Below are positions 44,668-54,765 of a stretch of 64,000 nt of DNA, piece after piece. The first letter of the stretch is position 1. Each line of letters starts with the position of its first letter. Made by a program: the position numbers and the translations under genes. The DNA is from Candidatus Nitrososphaera evergladensis SR1 (GTDB lineage: Archaea; Thermoproteota; Nitrososphaeria; Nitrososphaerales; Nitrososphaeraceae). Where the stretch lies: contig NZ_CP007174.1 of the NCBI RefSeq assembly GCF_000730285.1, positions 186,001-250,000 on the forward strand, given 5' to 3'. The notes below the pieces were generated by a model. That model was not told the DNA's origin. It saw nothing but the letters and a program-made list of their open reading frames with translations, and did not search any database.

Positions 44668-45705
44668 ATGACCAAGCGGAGCAAGCACAAGCGGCGAAAG
44701 GTCACAACCTACTTGGAAGACCGGAGACAGCTTAGGATGACGCAATTTCCTTCTGACAAGCGCCAAACGTATGCTCAAAACTGGAAGGCTTATGATGATG
44801 CACAATGTGGTGAGCAAGATACCTTCTTGAAGCTACTGTCAGATTTGTGTAGAAATGTTGATCAACCTGCCTATGACTTCGGAAGGCCCAGGCTGCCTCT
44901 TTCGGATATGGTTTTTGCTTCTGCGCTGAAAGTGTATTCAACTTTCTCCTTGCGTCGCTTCATGAGCCAGATGCAAAAAGCAGTCGCAGAGGGTCATGTT
45001 GACACTTTCTGTTCTTATTCTTCTGTTTCAAACTATATGCGTAAGAAAGAGCTAACACCGATACTTTACGAACTTATCAAGCTATCAAGCCTTCCACTGG
45101 CTTCCGTAGAAACTACCTTTGGAGTGGATAGTTCTGGCTTTGGTACTTCCTCTCGTTTTGCTAGATATTTCGACTTCAAGCATGGGAAAGACAAGAAGTA
45201 CAAAAAGTGGGTGAAGGCACACATTTGTTGTGGCCTAAAGACAAACGTAATAACTGCAGTCCAGCTTACGGATGGTGACCGTCCTGACCACCCGTACTTT
45301 CAACCATTGTTGGAAAAGACAGCGCAGTCATTTAACCTGAAGGAAGCTGTTGCAGACAAAGCATATCTCAGCAGAACGAATCTCCAGTTTGTAGAAGACC
45401 TCGGTGGAAAACCATTCATTCCCTTCAAGGTGAATAGCCGAGGCTTGGCTATAGGAGCACCTGCCTGGAATAGGATGTACCACTATTTCAACCTCCATAG
45501 AGATGATTTTATGAAGCATTATCACAAGCGGTCGAATGTCGAAACAGCATTTCATATGATAAAGACAAAGTTCAGAGAATATGTAAGAAGTAAGGATGAA
45601 ACGGCGCAATTCAATGAAGTTTTGTTAAAGATTCTATGTCATAATATTTGCGTGGTGATTCAGGAAATACACGAGTTGGGAATACGGGCAGATTTTTCAG
45701 TCTGA
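44668..45705 (+). mobile_element. IS5-like DDE transposase
   Basis: 345 residues. The DDE residues fall in FGVDSSGFG (Asp), VADKAYLSR (Asp) and NVETAFHMIKTKF (Glu), with the Y..R..E-type spacing of the IS5/IS1182 DDE family. The N-terminus has a basic region. No intact terminal inverted repeats or target duplications could be identified, so the ends are not defined. It lies between the restriction operon and the PIN gene and may have displaced material there. Confidence 0.85.
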
Positions 45706-45734
45706 AACCTGGAGAATAATCAAAACTTTTAGAA

Positions 45735-46241
45735 TTAGTATGTATGCGGAATCGTTCCGCCGTTGATTATGTCTAATCCAAATGTCTTCCTGATCTCCTG
45801 TTCAAAGGCAATAAAATCGTGATCAAAAGTCAATAACTCCGTCTTGATATATGTGGCAAATTTGGCGGAAGTAGAAAGAATCCGTAAATCATTTCCGCGC
45901 GGCGGGCCATCTGCAGGACTATTTTTTTTCTTTATTGATACCCACACCTGAATTTGGAGGGTATTTCCTCCCGACCAAATGTTTGCGTACATGTTTTCGA
46001 CGTTTGGCATCAAGGAAACATCATCAGGAAGTATGCCATAGTTTTTGTGAAGTCTACTAAAATTCTCAAGGGATTTATGGACTAGCAGTCTGATTTGAAG
46101 TGGAGTTAATTTTAAATCTCCTCCCTTCTCGGCAAGAATATCCCAAATTTTCTTATGTGTTTCGGATTCGACTGTCTTAATTATCGCAACTTTACTTATC
46201 TCTGAGTCGAGATAATACTTCATTGATTTGTAATTCTGCAA
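45735..46241 (-). CDS. PIN-like protein with no canonical start for its N-terminus
   Basis: The 168-residue ORF begins MQNYKSMKYYLDSE at a TTG. The same frame is open further upstream and codes VVPDTNACLSYSINHK, the first PIN strand with the catalytic Asp (46301-46299). No ATG, GTG or TTG precedes it; only ATA/GTA codons are available near the stop of the upstream gene. The C-terminus LLTFDHDFIAFE has the PIN-like Asp pair. Thus the real protein probably starts near 46313 by coupled or non-standard initiation. Possible toxin of the neighbouring gene. Confidence 0.55.
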   Translation of the reverse strand: MQNYKSMKYYLDSEISKVAIIKTVESETHKKIWDILAEKGGDLKLTPLQIRLLVHKSLENFSRLHKNYGILPDDVSLMPNVENMYANIWSGGNTLQIQVWVSIKKKNSPADGPPRGNDLRILSTSAKFATYIKTELLTFDHDFIAFEQEIRKTFGLDIINGGTIPHTY

Positions 46242-46309
46242 TTGAATAGGTATGCCGTGGATTTTATGGTTTATTGAATAGCTGAGGCAGGCATTAGTGT
46301 CTGGAACTA

Positions 46310-47170
46310 CTATGCTGTCAGATTTAAATTGGAAAGGGACTGCGCTAGCCGTTTCGCTTCTTCCTCCGTGAACGCCTCGTCAAGAGTACGTTCGAAAGGA
46401 TTATTATAGATTTTTCTTTTATCACAATATCCTAGAAGATAAGACTCTAACTCTGCAATCTCCAAGAATCTTGGACGTAGCAATTCCGAATTTGCAGGCG
46501 GCCTTACATCCTTTGATGTATCGGCAATCTTGTGAATGAGTTCTCTGGAAAGGTAGAGTGCCACTCCTCTCTTGGCTGTATCTGATACGCTTTCGAGTGC
46601 CTTCAAGATATTGCCGATTATTTCTAACGTAGAGAGAACAAACGCGGATTGCCGATTATTATACGTCCTACTGCATTCAATTAAGGGAGGTAAGATGTTC
46701 TCCAGTTCTTTTTTTACCTCGGCGGCCAACTTTAGTGAATCCTTAGGGTCAATGCCAAACTTGGAGTAGACTTCATCGAGAAGTTCGCATCTGGTTCTTG
46801 CCAATCGTGATTCAATAATATTTTCTACTTTCTCTAATGTACGGGGCAGAAGTTCTTTTTTCATTTTTTCGATCTCCTTCTTACCATTGCTGGTCAAATA
46901 GAAAGAAAAGTAATGTTGACCATAATTCATCATTGATTCATTTTCGACTATAGTTACTAAGCCTGAGTAGGCAGATAAATCAAGCTCCAATAGGTCTGAG
47001 AATGGCCCATAATGATATTTTCTGAAGTCATATTCGTCTATGTGTGCCAAGACTTGAGTAAGAAATGTTAGCTTTTGGAATTTGGTTTTGCCGTGGATTA
47101 CACCATCAGATTTATCGAGTATGAGCAAAGGAAGCCAGAGTCTTTCAGGGATTTCAGTATTCACAGGCAA
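46310..47170 (-). CDS. YwgA-like hypothetical protein
   Basis: 286 residues. The section HGKTKFQKLTFLTQVL and FRKYHYGPFSDLLELDLSAY, a short motif K-L-x-FL followed by YGPFS, resembles YwgA/Panacea-related wing-like domains found in defence and TA contexts. The second half is helical (LREL). Its stop overlaps the open frame of the PIN-like protein. Function unknown. Confidence 0.5.
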   Translation of the reverse strand: MPVNTEIPERLWLPLLILDKSDGVIHGKTKFQKLTFLTQVLAHIDEYDFRKYHYGPFSDLLELDLSAYSGLVTIVENESMMNYGQHYFSFYLTSNGKKEIEKMKKELLPRTLEKVENIIESRLARTRCELLDEVYSKFGIDPKDSLKLAAEVKKELENILPPLIECSRTYNNRQSAFVLSTLEIIGNILKALESVSDTAKRGVALYLSRELIHKIADTSKDVRPPANSELLRPRFLEIAELESYLLGYCDKRKIYNNPFERTLDEAFTEEEAKRLAQSLSNLNLTA

Positions 47171-47484
47171 AACCTCCTATTACAGGATACGTACTACTGT
47201 TAAGTATATCTACACATGAGCTAGTTATCTGACTCTTATTGCATTGACAAACCATTTGCGACGCCCTTTGAACAGAAATTGGTGCCGTCCTTTCGTCGCA
47301 GTTTGAACCAAAACAGCATAGTCATACGGTAGTTGTTATTCTATAGACTATAAAACTTTTCTATATAAGGGTGCTCAAAATCCGCCATTGTTTGAAAAGT
47401 CCCACTAGAATCTCGGATAGCAAGAGACGAAGCAATCTCGCTGCGGGTTAAGACATCAATATTTAAGCGCTGCGGGTCTCGAAC
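47171..47484. other. Gene-free region
   Basis: No ORF seen. AT-rich sequence with likely divergent or upstream promoters of the YwgA-like gene. Confidence 0.4.
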
Positions 47485-48360
47485 TCATTTTGCTTTAGTT
47501 TGCACTGTTGTAGATTGATGCCAAACTTCATCGAAGTACTTCAGCAGCTTTCTCATAACATTTGCATCTGAAATTATTGCGCCGGTATTGTACTGCTTCA
47601 TGAGACCATCTTGGGTTAGGTCGGCTGACGAAATAAGAGCCTCTTCATTATCCCTTATTATTATTCTAGAATGAACGAAGTTGTTGATTCTATGGTTATC
47701 CTTTAGATTATCCTTGATGAAGCCAAAAGCCTGCCTTTTATCACTTGTAAATTCATCTCTGGCTCTTGTAATGATTTGAATGTTGGCGCTCTTGCTTTTT
47801 TCAAGGATATCCTTAACGAATGACATGTCCGCGTATGGCGAGATAATCTTCAATGTATGATTGCAATTACAAATCATCCGTTTTGCCTCATCCTCCAGCG
47901 ACCTGTCATGCGGCGGAATTGTTGTCACGAGGTCTAGTTGTCCTGTTTGTTCTTCCCACTCTTCGTCTATGCGAATCGCAACTCTCTTTGAGCTGAAAGT
48001 GGAATATCGGTTATCCAATAGGAAATGAAGTGATCCGCCTGAATGCACTTGCAAAGTAACCTGTCCTGAAGGTACCTGTCCTGAATAATGGGAATATTGT
48101 ACAGGGCAGAGATAAGCGTTGTTATTTCTTAGACAGTTTAGAGCCCAGGTGACAAACTGATCTCTACTTAGCACATACAACCGTATATCGTCAACAGTGT
48201 TGCTCTGATTAATGTGCAGGACGGTGAAAGATACAGAGATTTTATGATTAGTCTTGCCCAAGTGATCCAAATCATATGAAAGGACAGATATTCCATTTAG
48301 GCTAGTAGGAATATCTAACATTCCATCATAAAGGATTCTGAACTGTTTTCTTGAACCCAT
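47485..48360 (-). CDS. Phospholipase D-like protein
   Basis: 291 residues. The C-terminal half has ICNCNHTLKIISPYADMSFVKDIL, then NNFVHSRIIIRDNEEALISSADLT and a YNTGAII ending, the PLD-like core with conserved Ser-Ala-Asp-Leu-Thr. The HKD Lys is replaced by Arg (HSRI). Only one HKD motif is visible, so it would act as a dimer, or be inactive. PLDc nucleases are common in phage defence. Confidence 0.7.
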   Translation of the reverse strand: MGSRKQFRILYDGMLDIPTSLNGISVLSYDLDHLGKTNHKISVSFTVLHINQSNTVDDIRLYVLSRDQFVTWALNCLRNNNAYLCPVQYSHYSGQVPSGQVTLQVHSGGSLHFLLDNRYSTFSSKRVAIRIDEEWEEQTGQLDLVTTIPPHDRSLEDEAKRMICNCNHTLKIISPYADMSFVKDILEKSKSANIQIITRARDEFTSDKRQAFGFIKDNLKDNHRINNFVHSRIIIRDNEEALISSADLTQDGLMKQYNTGAIISDANVMRKLLKYFDEVWHQSTTVQTKAK

Positions 48361-48390
48361 GTTCCGTCAGGCAATTTCATTCTGGAGAAT

Positions 48391-48425
48391 ATCTGTTTAA
48401 AAAGTAAGCTGGCTGTTTAAAAAGT
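48391..48425. repeat. Right copies of the island direct repeat
   Basis: ATCTGTTTAAAAAGT at 48391-48405 is identical to 39561-39575; a 13-bp copy follows at 48413-48425. It is 60-90 bp ahead of a truncated integrase. Candidate attachment site. Confidence 0.7.
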
Positions 48426-48484
48426 ATCGACAGTTACCGACTTTTTACACAAAGCCTCTCCATACTGGAGCTAGGGCTTTTGCT

Positions 48485-49096
48485 ATGGCATCCATGAGCC
48501 GTGATAGAATAATCTTTTCTCCATTGTTCAGAGTGGAACAGTTCGAGTCGAAGATAAAGCGTGGTGATTGGTATCTTACAAGAGAAGGCAAATGGTGGGT
48601 AAAATACCCCACAGAAGAGTGCAGAGCCATCATTGAAACTGCCTACGACAGACTACCAAAACAAAGGAAATTCCTGTTCTTTGAAGATGCCAAGAGCGAC
48701 AAAGCGAAATACTTACAAGCTAGTTATTTTATGCACAAGATGGCTGTTCGATTCAAAAGGATATTTTCAGACCTTGATAAAAGCAGCTGGCTCAACGAAA
48801 AGACTAGAATCTATGCACTTGGCGATGGTTTGTACTTTGGCGGACACTCCTTACATCTGTTCAGGCATACAATGGCTCAATATTATCTCGCAGCGACAAA
48901 TTGGTCGCTTGCTTATGTGGCTAGCCTAGATGGGTGGGAAAATACCGAGATATTGAACAAGTGCTATGGCGGCATTCCAGAATATATCAAGGCACAGATA
49001 GCAAATTCAATCCATGTTAGGTTTGATACATTAAATCTTAACAGTACTTCAATGACTACAACAGGCTATTCGATGTTTTGTCCTAGCATTCGATAG
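48485..49096 (+). CDS. Truncated tyrosine recombinase
   Basis: 203 residues. GGHSLHLFRHTMAQYYL is the His-x-x-Arg box and ILNKCYGGIPEYI contains the candidate nucleophilic Tyr, both in the order found in phage-type integrases. The N-terminal SAM-like domain and the first Arg box were not found, so only the C-terminal catalytic half is present. It is placed directly after the direct repeat, as expected for an island integrase. Confidence 0.65.
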   Translation: MASMSRDRIIFSPLFRVEQFESKIKRGDWYLTREGKWWVKYPTEECRAIIETAYDRLPKQRKFLFFEDAKSDKAKYLQASYFMHKMAVRFKRIFSDLDKSSWLNEKTRIYALGDGLYFGGHSLHLFRHTMAQYYLAATNWSLAYVASLDGWENTEILNKCYGGIPEYIKAQIANSIHVRFDTLNLNSTSMTTTGYSMFCPSIR

Positions 49097-49118
49097 AACT
49101 TTCCATATGTGAATACTA

Positions 49119-49910
49119 TCAGCTCAACAAGTCTTTCAATGAGATTTTTAGCTCTGCCAGAATTGTCTCCAGCTCAGGCAGCGGCTCCGGGCTCAGTCTG
49201 GTAAGCCATGTGTCAAGGTAAGGTTCCAGTTTCTTTGCAATGTCAGCCGGAAACATCTGCTCTACGCCTGTAAAGGTAACTCCTTTTGACTTGCATTTCT
49301 GAAGGAAAAGCTCTTTCAACTCTTGCTTGTCGAACTTGCGAATCTTTAGCAGCCTCCATACATCATAGTAATCTCTGATCTTTCCCCGTTCGATGATTGC
49401 CCTCATCTTTTCTGCAAGTAGATTATCAAGCGCATAGACTTTGACTGCAAATTTTGGATAATCGTACGTGTGTGGAACTGATTTTCTTACGACCTTGCCA
49501 ATAAACGGTTCTCTGGAGATTTCTATTTTGATGTTGTTCTTGCTCAGCGGTCCTGTGTACTTGATTTTGCCCCGGAAAAATTCTGGATTAGCAAGAGGGT
49601 CTCCCTTCATCTCGATGTTTATGCCACTTGCCTTCTGCACGATTCCGGGTACCTCGTACATTACGCCTGTGCCCAGAACCAGCATCTCACTCTCATCGAC
49701 AGCAGTAAAGTCCAAGTCTTCTGAAAGACGCCATCTGCCGGGAAAGTATATCTTGGACAGTGCAGTGCCGCCCTTGAACGCCAGAGAGCCTGAAGCAGCA
49801 CTTGATGCTATTCCAAAGAGTATCCATCCAAGAACATAATCTTTTTCCACCACATCGACAGGCAGATTTCTTTCTCTGGCCACGGCTCTGAGTTCGCGAT
49901 CTGTTATCAT
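49119..49910 (-). CDS. AbiEii nucleotidyltransferase toxin (type IV)
   Basis: 263 residues. FKGGTALSKIYF and RLSEDLDFTAVDESE are the GG and DxD nucleotidyltransferase motifs of AbiEii/AbiGii toxins, with EKMRAIIERGKIRDYYDVWRL matching the third conserved section. Such toxins add nucleotides to RNA and act in phage abortive infection. The gene lies 4 bp after the AbiEi gene in the same operon. Confidence 0.9.
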   Translation of the reverse strand: MITDRELRAVARERNLPVDVVEKDYVLGWILFGIASSAASGSLAFKGGTALSKIYFPGRWRLSEDLDFTAVDESEMLVLGTGVMYEVPGIVQKASGINIEMKGDPLANPEFFRGKIKYTGPLSKNNIKIEISREPFIGKVVRKSVPHTYDYPKFAVKVYALDNLLAEKMRAIIERGKIRDYYDVWRLLKIRKFDKQELKELFLQKCKSKGVTFTGVEQMFPADIAKKLEPYLDTWLTRLSPEPLPELETILAELKISLKDLLS

Positions 49911-49914
49911 TCTT

Positions 49915-50730
49915 CTAGTGCTCCATCCATTCTTTTAGCTCTTTATCGGATCTGTTTATTATCAATCCGTATTTCTTGGAGTACCCGAGGACTTTCTTTG
50001 GACCCAGAGGGTCAAGCCACATGAACCCCTTGAATCTGTTAGAGGCTATCCTGTCAGCTATTTCACTTTCGATGTTAAGCAATTCAAGCGCATAGCCAAG
50101 CCTTCTAGTCACTACACTAATTCCTAGCTTTTTACCATACTCTATAAGTCTATCAAAGTTCAGCTCATTCCTTGCTTCCCATATGCCTTTTACTGCTTCA
50201 TCAAGCCCGCCGCAATACTTGGGATACATCAAGCAGTCCAGCACCGTCTTTTCCCTAGATGATATCTTGAACTTGGTACCGGCTATTTCGCCTTCTTCAA
50301 AGCCAAAGAACCTTTTTTTTGCAAGCTTGATGAATTTGAAGACATTCGGTCCATATTCCAAGTCTCTTCTCCTCTTGGTCGTGGCAACGAACACTACGCG
50401 CGGTACCTGTTCTGTCATTCCCCAGTAGTTGAGAGCAGAGTAAAAGCCAACATAGTATTCGTTCAAAATGTTAGGCAGTATCAAAAATGGTACCTCTGAC
50501 CACAGTCCTTCGTATCCTGCCTTGGCAGGGATGAGAAGGTACTTGCCTCTCTCTATTTCCTCTATCCTCTTCTTTTTCTTGAGTCGGTAGATGACGTTCC
50601 ATACCGAGGCGTCAGAGGTTCGAAGTATTTCTTTGGCATCCTTCATTGAGAAGATGCTCTTGTTTTCCTTCTCGAGAGTAAAGAGCAGCCTGAGCTCATT
50701 TGCCCCCAAGTTTAAGTTCTGTGTGCTCAT
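49915..50730 (-). CDS. AbiEi-type antitoxin/regulator
   Basis: 271 residues from the Met at 50730 (MSTQNLNL), which fits the family better than the upstream MLYKS. The N-terminal winged helix (NELRLLFTLEKENKSIFSMKDAKEIL, then VIYRLKKKKRIEEIERGKYLL) is the AbiEi DNA-binding domain, and the rest follows the AbiEi/DUF6088 layout. It would repress its operon and neutralise AbiEii. Confidence 0.88.
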   Translation of the reverse strand: MSTQNLNLGANELRLLFTLEKENKSIFSMKDAKEILRTSDASVWNVIYRLKKKKRIEEIERGKYLLIPAKAGYEGLWSEVPFLILPNILNEYYVGFYSALNYWGMTEQVPRVVFVATTKRRRDLEYGPNVFKFIKLAKKRFFGFEEGEIAGTKFKISSREKTVLDCLMYPKYCGGLDEAVKGIWEARNELNFDRLIEYGKKLGISVVTRRLGYALELLNIESEIADRIASNRFKGFMWLDPLGPKKVLGYSKKYGLIINRSDKELKEWMEH

Positions 50731-50913
50731 ACTCTTGTATAACAAGAGTCTAGTTACACAAGTATTAATAGATGACGTTGATATATGAAAAATTAGGATT
50801 TCCTAAACTCCCTTTCCTAGGTTAGATTGTTGTGTGAATAATTGTCTGAAACAAGCTTGACTTCTAATAGACAACACTAACTCGTAATCTGTCTCCTTGC
50901 AATGCCTAGCGAA

Positions 50914-53900
50914 TCAAATGACGTAGTGATGCTTCGAATGACTTCCGGATGTCACCTTTAGTGAATTTGCTTTGATATCACTAACTATCTGGAAAATGTT
51001 CTGTTCGGTGTCTGAGGCCTGATCGCTCTCTGTAGTAGTTATTAGGTTGTCTCCGATTCCTACTTTCTCGTATATGCCCAGTTTTTGAATCCACCTATTT
51101 CTATAACTTCTGTTATCCATGTGACCGAGATGCTCTAGATAGTATGCTATTCCGTCAATTTCGAATTTGAAGTCCGGTAGAACTCGATATTCCTGTAAGA
51201 AGTCTCTCGGTTCATATTCTAGCCTTTCACAAAAGTTATCCAAAGTCCTTCCGATAATCTGCTCTATCTTATTCCTGACCTCGATCGTCATACCATTCTT
51301 AAGAGTCAGCAAATAAGGTCTGTAAGGTGATGACTTGTGACCAAATAGCAGTGTCCTTCTCTGTTCGACAGATGAATTTTCGTAAGCCTTAGCAAATATT
51401 AGCGCAAGTTCATCTTTTAGACTGTTATGGATCATTAAATGGAGTTTTGTCCTGATTCGAGTAAATGCTGTGTAGAGCAGCTCGCGCATGATAAAAGGGC
51501 TCATCTCAGGGATTACCAAGATGACGTGCTCATAGTCACTCCCTTGTGCCTTATGCACAGTTATGGCATATCCGAAGTTTATTGTTCTTTCTATTCCAAT
51601 GTAATCGTCGCGCACTTCCCGTTTTATGTTCTCAATGTCATAGCTCCATTCAAAGTCGCGCTGGAAATCATCTAGGTCTTCAAAGCTAACAGAGCCATCA
51701 GGCATTATGTAGCCCACCGAACCATTCGCCAAGGCTAATACACGTTTGTATCTGCCATCCTTCTTTACGTAAACATATTTGTTCTCTTCGCAGATAAGCT
51801 TCGTTCTTGGTGAAAATTCTTGTGCCCCTTCCTTTACCACATTGGTATTGATGAACATCGAACCGAAGCTGCCGACTCGTCTCGGAGTAATTATCTGTAT
51901 CCTATCGAGTACAGGCTTAGATGAATCTTCATAAATGTCTCCAAACATATCTGACAACGCTCCTGCTTTTGGTTTGCCTATTGAGTTGAGTACCTTCCTT
52001 ACAGACTCTTTCAATTCATGATCACTACTGAAATAATGTATCTCTAAGGTCGAGTCGTTCTTTGCTAAGGCATCCGCTATCTCGTGGGGATGCGGTGACT
52101 TGTTTCCGCCGAAGATCTCCGCTAGAAAACCGATGCGGGCGGTAGTGTCAAATCTCAGATTAGATTCAAGACGAATGTAGTTGCTCTCCATTCCGGTCCT
52201 TTTCAATTGGAATATCGTGTCTACAAATGGTCTGCCTGCACCAATAGGAGGAAGCTGCTTTTCATCTCCTACCACAATGAGATGCTTAAGATTATCAGCA
52301 TTGATCATTGCAAACAGTGCCGAGAGTAGAACTTCGTCTATCATTGAAGCTTCATCAATGATAACAACTTGCGGCGAGAATCTGAATCCTTTTGACATCT
52401 CCATAAAATCGTCTAGCACTTCAAGCTTGCCGGAAAGTATTTTCGAGATCAGATCAACCATCATGGATGCCTGTTGACCGATATTCGAATTCGGTCGATA
52501 TTCATTATATCTATTGTAAGAGCTGTATTTGTTCTGAGTTTGATAGTTTCTTATTGCGTCAAAAATGGCGGAGTAAAGAAACCTGTGAATGGTTAATATC
52601 TTTATTCGATTGTCATCGGTAAGGCCGTGAGGCTTAAGGCGATCCCTTATCACGATGTTCGCCTTTCCAGTTGGCGTAAAGACGAATATCGGTGTATTAC
52701 CTAATTCCCTGAACCTTTGTATGAGATTAACAACAGCCGTTGTTTTGCCACTCCCTGCCTTACCAGAGAGAATGAATAAGCCGTTTTCGAGCGCATTACG
52801 GTAGAGCACTTGTCGTTCATTAGAATTTAACTTGTCACCAGCTCCTTGTTTTTCGAGCCTGACGATGTTATCTATCCAAGATTGGTCCGAACTACTCAGC
52901 GTATGTTTCTTGGTCATCATTTTTTTGAAGAATTGTTCTAGGGCATCTTCGACTGTCCTTAACTGTTTTAGCTGATATAGAACAGGACCTCCCTGAAAAC
53001 TTTCATCCTTTATTACGAACTTTTCTTTAAAAATTGGTTGCTTTTCATATTCTATTAGCTTATCTACGTCGATATTAAGCTCATCAGCGATGTAGAACAA
53101 CGGATAGTTCTTTATCGACCCTATGATCTCTTCCCTTGTCAGACATGAGCTGCCTTCTCTTGCTACATCATAAAGTATCTTGGTGATCACTGCTCTGATT
53201 CTTTCTGGGGATTGTGCAGAATATGGTGTTTCCCAGTCAGCATAATCTAGGTCGGGAATTAAAGCCATGTCAATCTGGTAGAGGTTTATGCCGTAGTCGG
53301 CCTCATCTATGTTCCAGCTATCTTCTCCATCGAAATGATACTTCTCCAACAGAAGATAAGGATTCTTCTTAATGGTCTGGAAGCCGATCTTGTTTATTAT
53401 TTCCTTGACATTGCTGAACTGAATTGTAGAGAAGTCGAAGATGGATAAGAATCTTAATAATTCTTTGTTTACCTCTATCTCCCGTAGTGCTTTTGCTATA
53501 GCCGGCTCTTCAGCTGTAAGGCGTGTCGTTGAGCTAAAGAATTTATCAAGACTCCCAGTTTTCTTTAGAATAAACGATCTGACTGCCGAAATTGTATCCT
53601 TGAGCTTCTCGGGCGCGAAGTCGGTCTTCAATATGGAATGCAGAGAATTCTCAAATCCGGGGTACTTACTCCTCTCTTTCCATGCAATATTCAATAGTCT
53701 GTCTACAACGAATTCTATCTTTTCCATCTCTGAATAAGGCACTATCTCACCATGTTCCTTCATCTTTCTCAGAGACCTCTTGAAGAGGTAAAGAAGGAAT
53801 ATGGCTTTGTCATGATTGACGTGCATCGACACATACTTGAAGTGAGGAATGACATTGCCCTCGTTGATGGGGATTACTATCTCTTCAAGTTTCTTCCATC

Positions 53901-54648
53901 TTTCACTCCTTTGCGTGCCTTGGGCATCTTCAGTCCATCGAAGATATTCGTGATAGGGCATGATAAAGGTCGTTTCAGGTTTTAGGTTTATTTGGAATTG
54001 CCAAGAGGATGTTGGAAAATTCTGCATCCTGTCGCCACTCCTCAGTTCTTGAAGCAGTGATTGTGGAATGCTGTATTCTATCGGCTTCTCTAAACCTTCT
54101 ACAAGACCGGCTCCGAGCAAGACATATCTGTAATCATCGCCTGTCAGTGGATTGCTATAATTGGCATAAAAGAACGCTATCGACTTTTCTTTAGATATCT
54201 CTCCTGTGTAGACATCAACTCTTTTCTTAAGCTCTGATGTGGGAACATACAGTTGTTCGCTACGGTCTTCGCCAAAGCCAAGTTTAAAGCACCAAGTGAA
54301 GACTGAATTATGGCGAAGTGTGCTCTTTAATGGAGGGGCTTGCTTGCTGAACTTTTCGCTCATACGTTTCAGATCTTGGAACGGATGTGGATCAGTTATC
54401 GGGTAGTCTTTTTCTCCAAGGGCATTTATGGACCAGTAACATGGAGGAATGTAATTTGCAGATTTCAGAGCATCTGAGACCGGGCGCTCCTTTAGCCTGC
54501 CCTCGAGGTCCAAGTTAATCCTCTTCTGAATCCTAGGAGAGATCAGGGAATAGTTGTCTCTACAGTAGAAGTTGCCGGTCGGGTCTACGCATATTCTGCC
54601 ATTCCACTTGTTATCATGCCAAGCGAACCTTACTGTAACGTGTTTCAT
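50914..54648 (-). CDS. Large helicase-nuclease (RecD2-like superfamily 1 helicase with C-terminal PD-(D/E)XK)
   Basis: 1244 residues. The first ~600 are unrecognised and may be a sensor or DNA-binding region. Helicase motifs: GKAGSGKTT near 628, IIDEAS near 761, GDEKQLPPIGAG near 795, ITVHKAQGSDY near 1031 and YTAFTRIR near 1057. The C-terminus has PDFKFEIDGIAYYLEHLGHM (1156-1175) and RWIQKLGIYEKVGIGDNLITT, the nuclease domain common behind such helicases (Asp, Glu-x-x-G). It would unwind and cut DNA, probably foreign DNA or replication intermediates. Divergent from the membrane protein at 54766. Confidence 0.85.
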   Translation of the reverse strand: MKHVTVRFAWHDNKWNGRICVDPTGNFYCRDNYSLISPRIQKRINLDLEGRLKERPVSDALKSANYIPPCYWSINALGEKDYPITDPHPFQDLKRMSEKFSKQAPPLKSTLRHNSVFTWCFKLGFGEDRSEQLYVPTSELKKRVDVYTGEISKEKSIAFFYANYSNPLTGDDYRYVLLGAGLVEGLEKPIEYSIPQSLLQELRSGDRMQNFPTSSWQFQINLKPETTFIMPYHEYLRWTEDAQGTQRSERWKKLEEIVIPINEGNVIPHFKYVSMHVNHDKAIFLLYLFKRSLRKMKEHGEIVPYSEMEKIEFVVDRLLNIAWKERSKYPGFENSLHSILKTDFAPEKLKDTISAVRSFILKKTGSLDKFFSSTTRLTAEEPAIAKALREIEVNKELLRFLSIFDFSTIQFSNVKEIINKIGFQTIKKNPYLLLEKYHFDGEDSWNIDEADYGINLYQIDMALIPDLDYADWETPYSAQSPERIRAVITKILYDVAREGSSCLTREEIIGSIKNYPLFYIADELNIDVDKLIEYEKQPIFKEKFVIKDESFQGGPVLYQLKQLRTVEDALEQFFKKMMTKKHTLSSSDQSWIDNIVRLEKQGAGDKLNSNERQVLYRNALENGLFILSGKAGSGKTTAVVNLIQRFRELGNTPIFVFTPTGKANIVIRDRLKPHGLTDDNRIKILTIHRFLYSAIFDAIRNYQTQNKYSSYNRYNEYRPNSNIGQQASMMVDLISKILSGKLEVLDDFMEMSKGFRFSPQVVIIDEASMIDEVLLSALFAMINADNLKHLIVVGDEKQLPPIGAGRPFVDTIFQLKRTGMESNYIRLESNLRFDTTARIGFLAEIFGGNKSPHPHEIADALAKNDSTLEIHYFSSDHELKESVRKVLNSIGKPKAGALSDMFGDIYEDSSKPVLDRIQIITPRRVGSFGSMFINTNVVKEGAQEFSPRTKLICEENKYVYVKKDGRYKRVLALANGSVGYIMPDGSVSFEDLDDFQRDFEWSYDIENIKREVRDDYIGIERTINFGYAITVHKAQGSDYEHVILVIPEMSPFIMRELLYTAFTRIRTKLHLMIHNSLKDELALIFAKAYENSSVEQRRTLLFGHKSSPYRPYLLTLKNGMTIEVRNKIEQIIGRTLDNFCERLEYEPRDFLQEYRVLPDFKFEIDGIAYYLEHLGHMDNRSYRNRWIQKLGIYEKVGIGDNLITTTESDQASDTEQNIFQIVSDIKANSLKVTSGSHSKHHYVI

Positions 54649-54765
54649 ATCCGAAAACGAGAAACTAACTTTATGCTTCCTAATTAACCTCTTGTTAGGC
54701 TAAACATTTCTTCAACTCCACTGTCTTTTAATACTTAAACGAAATTTCATTGAATGGTCGTCTGA

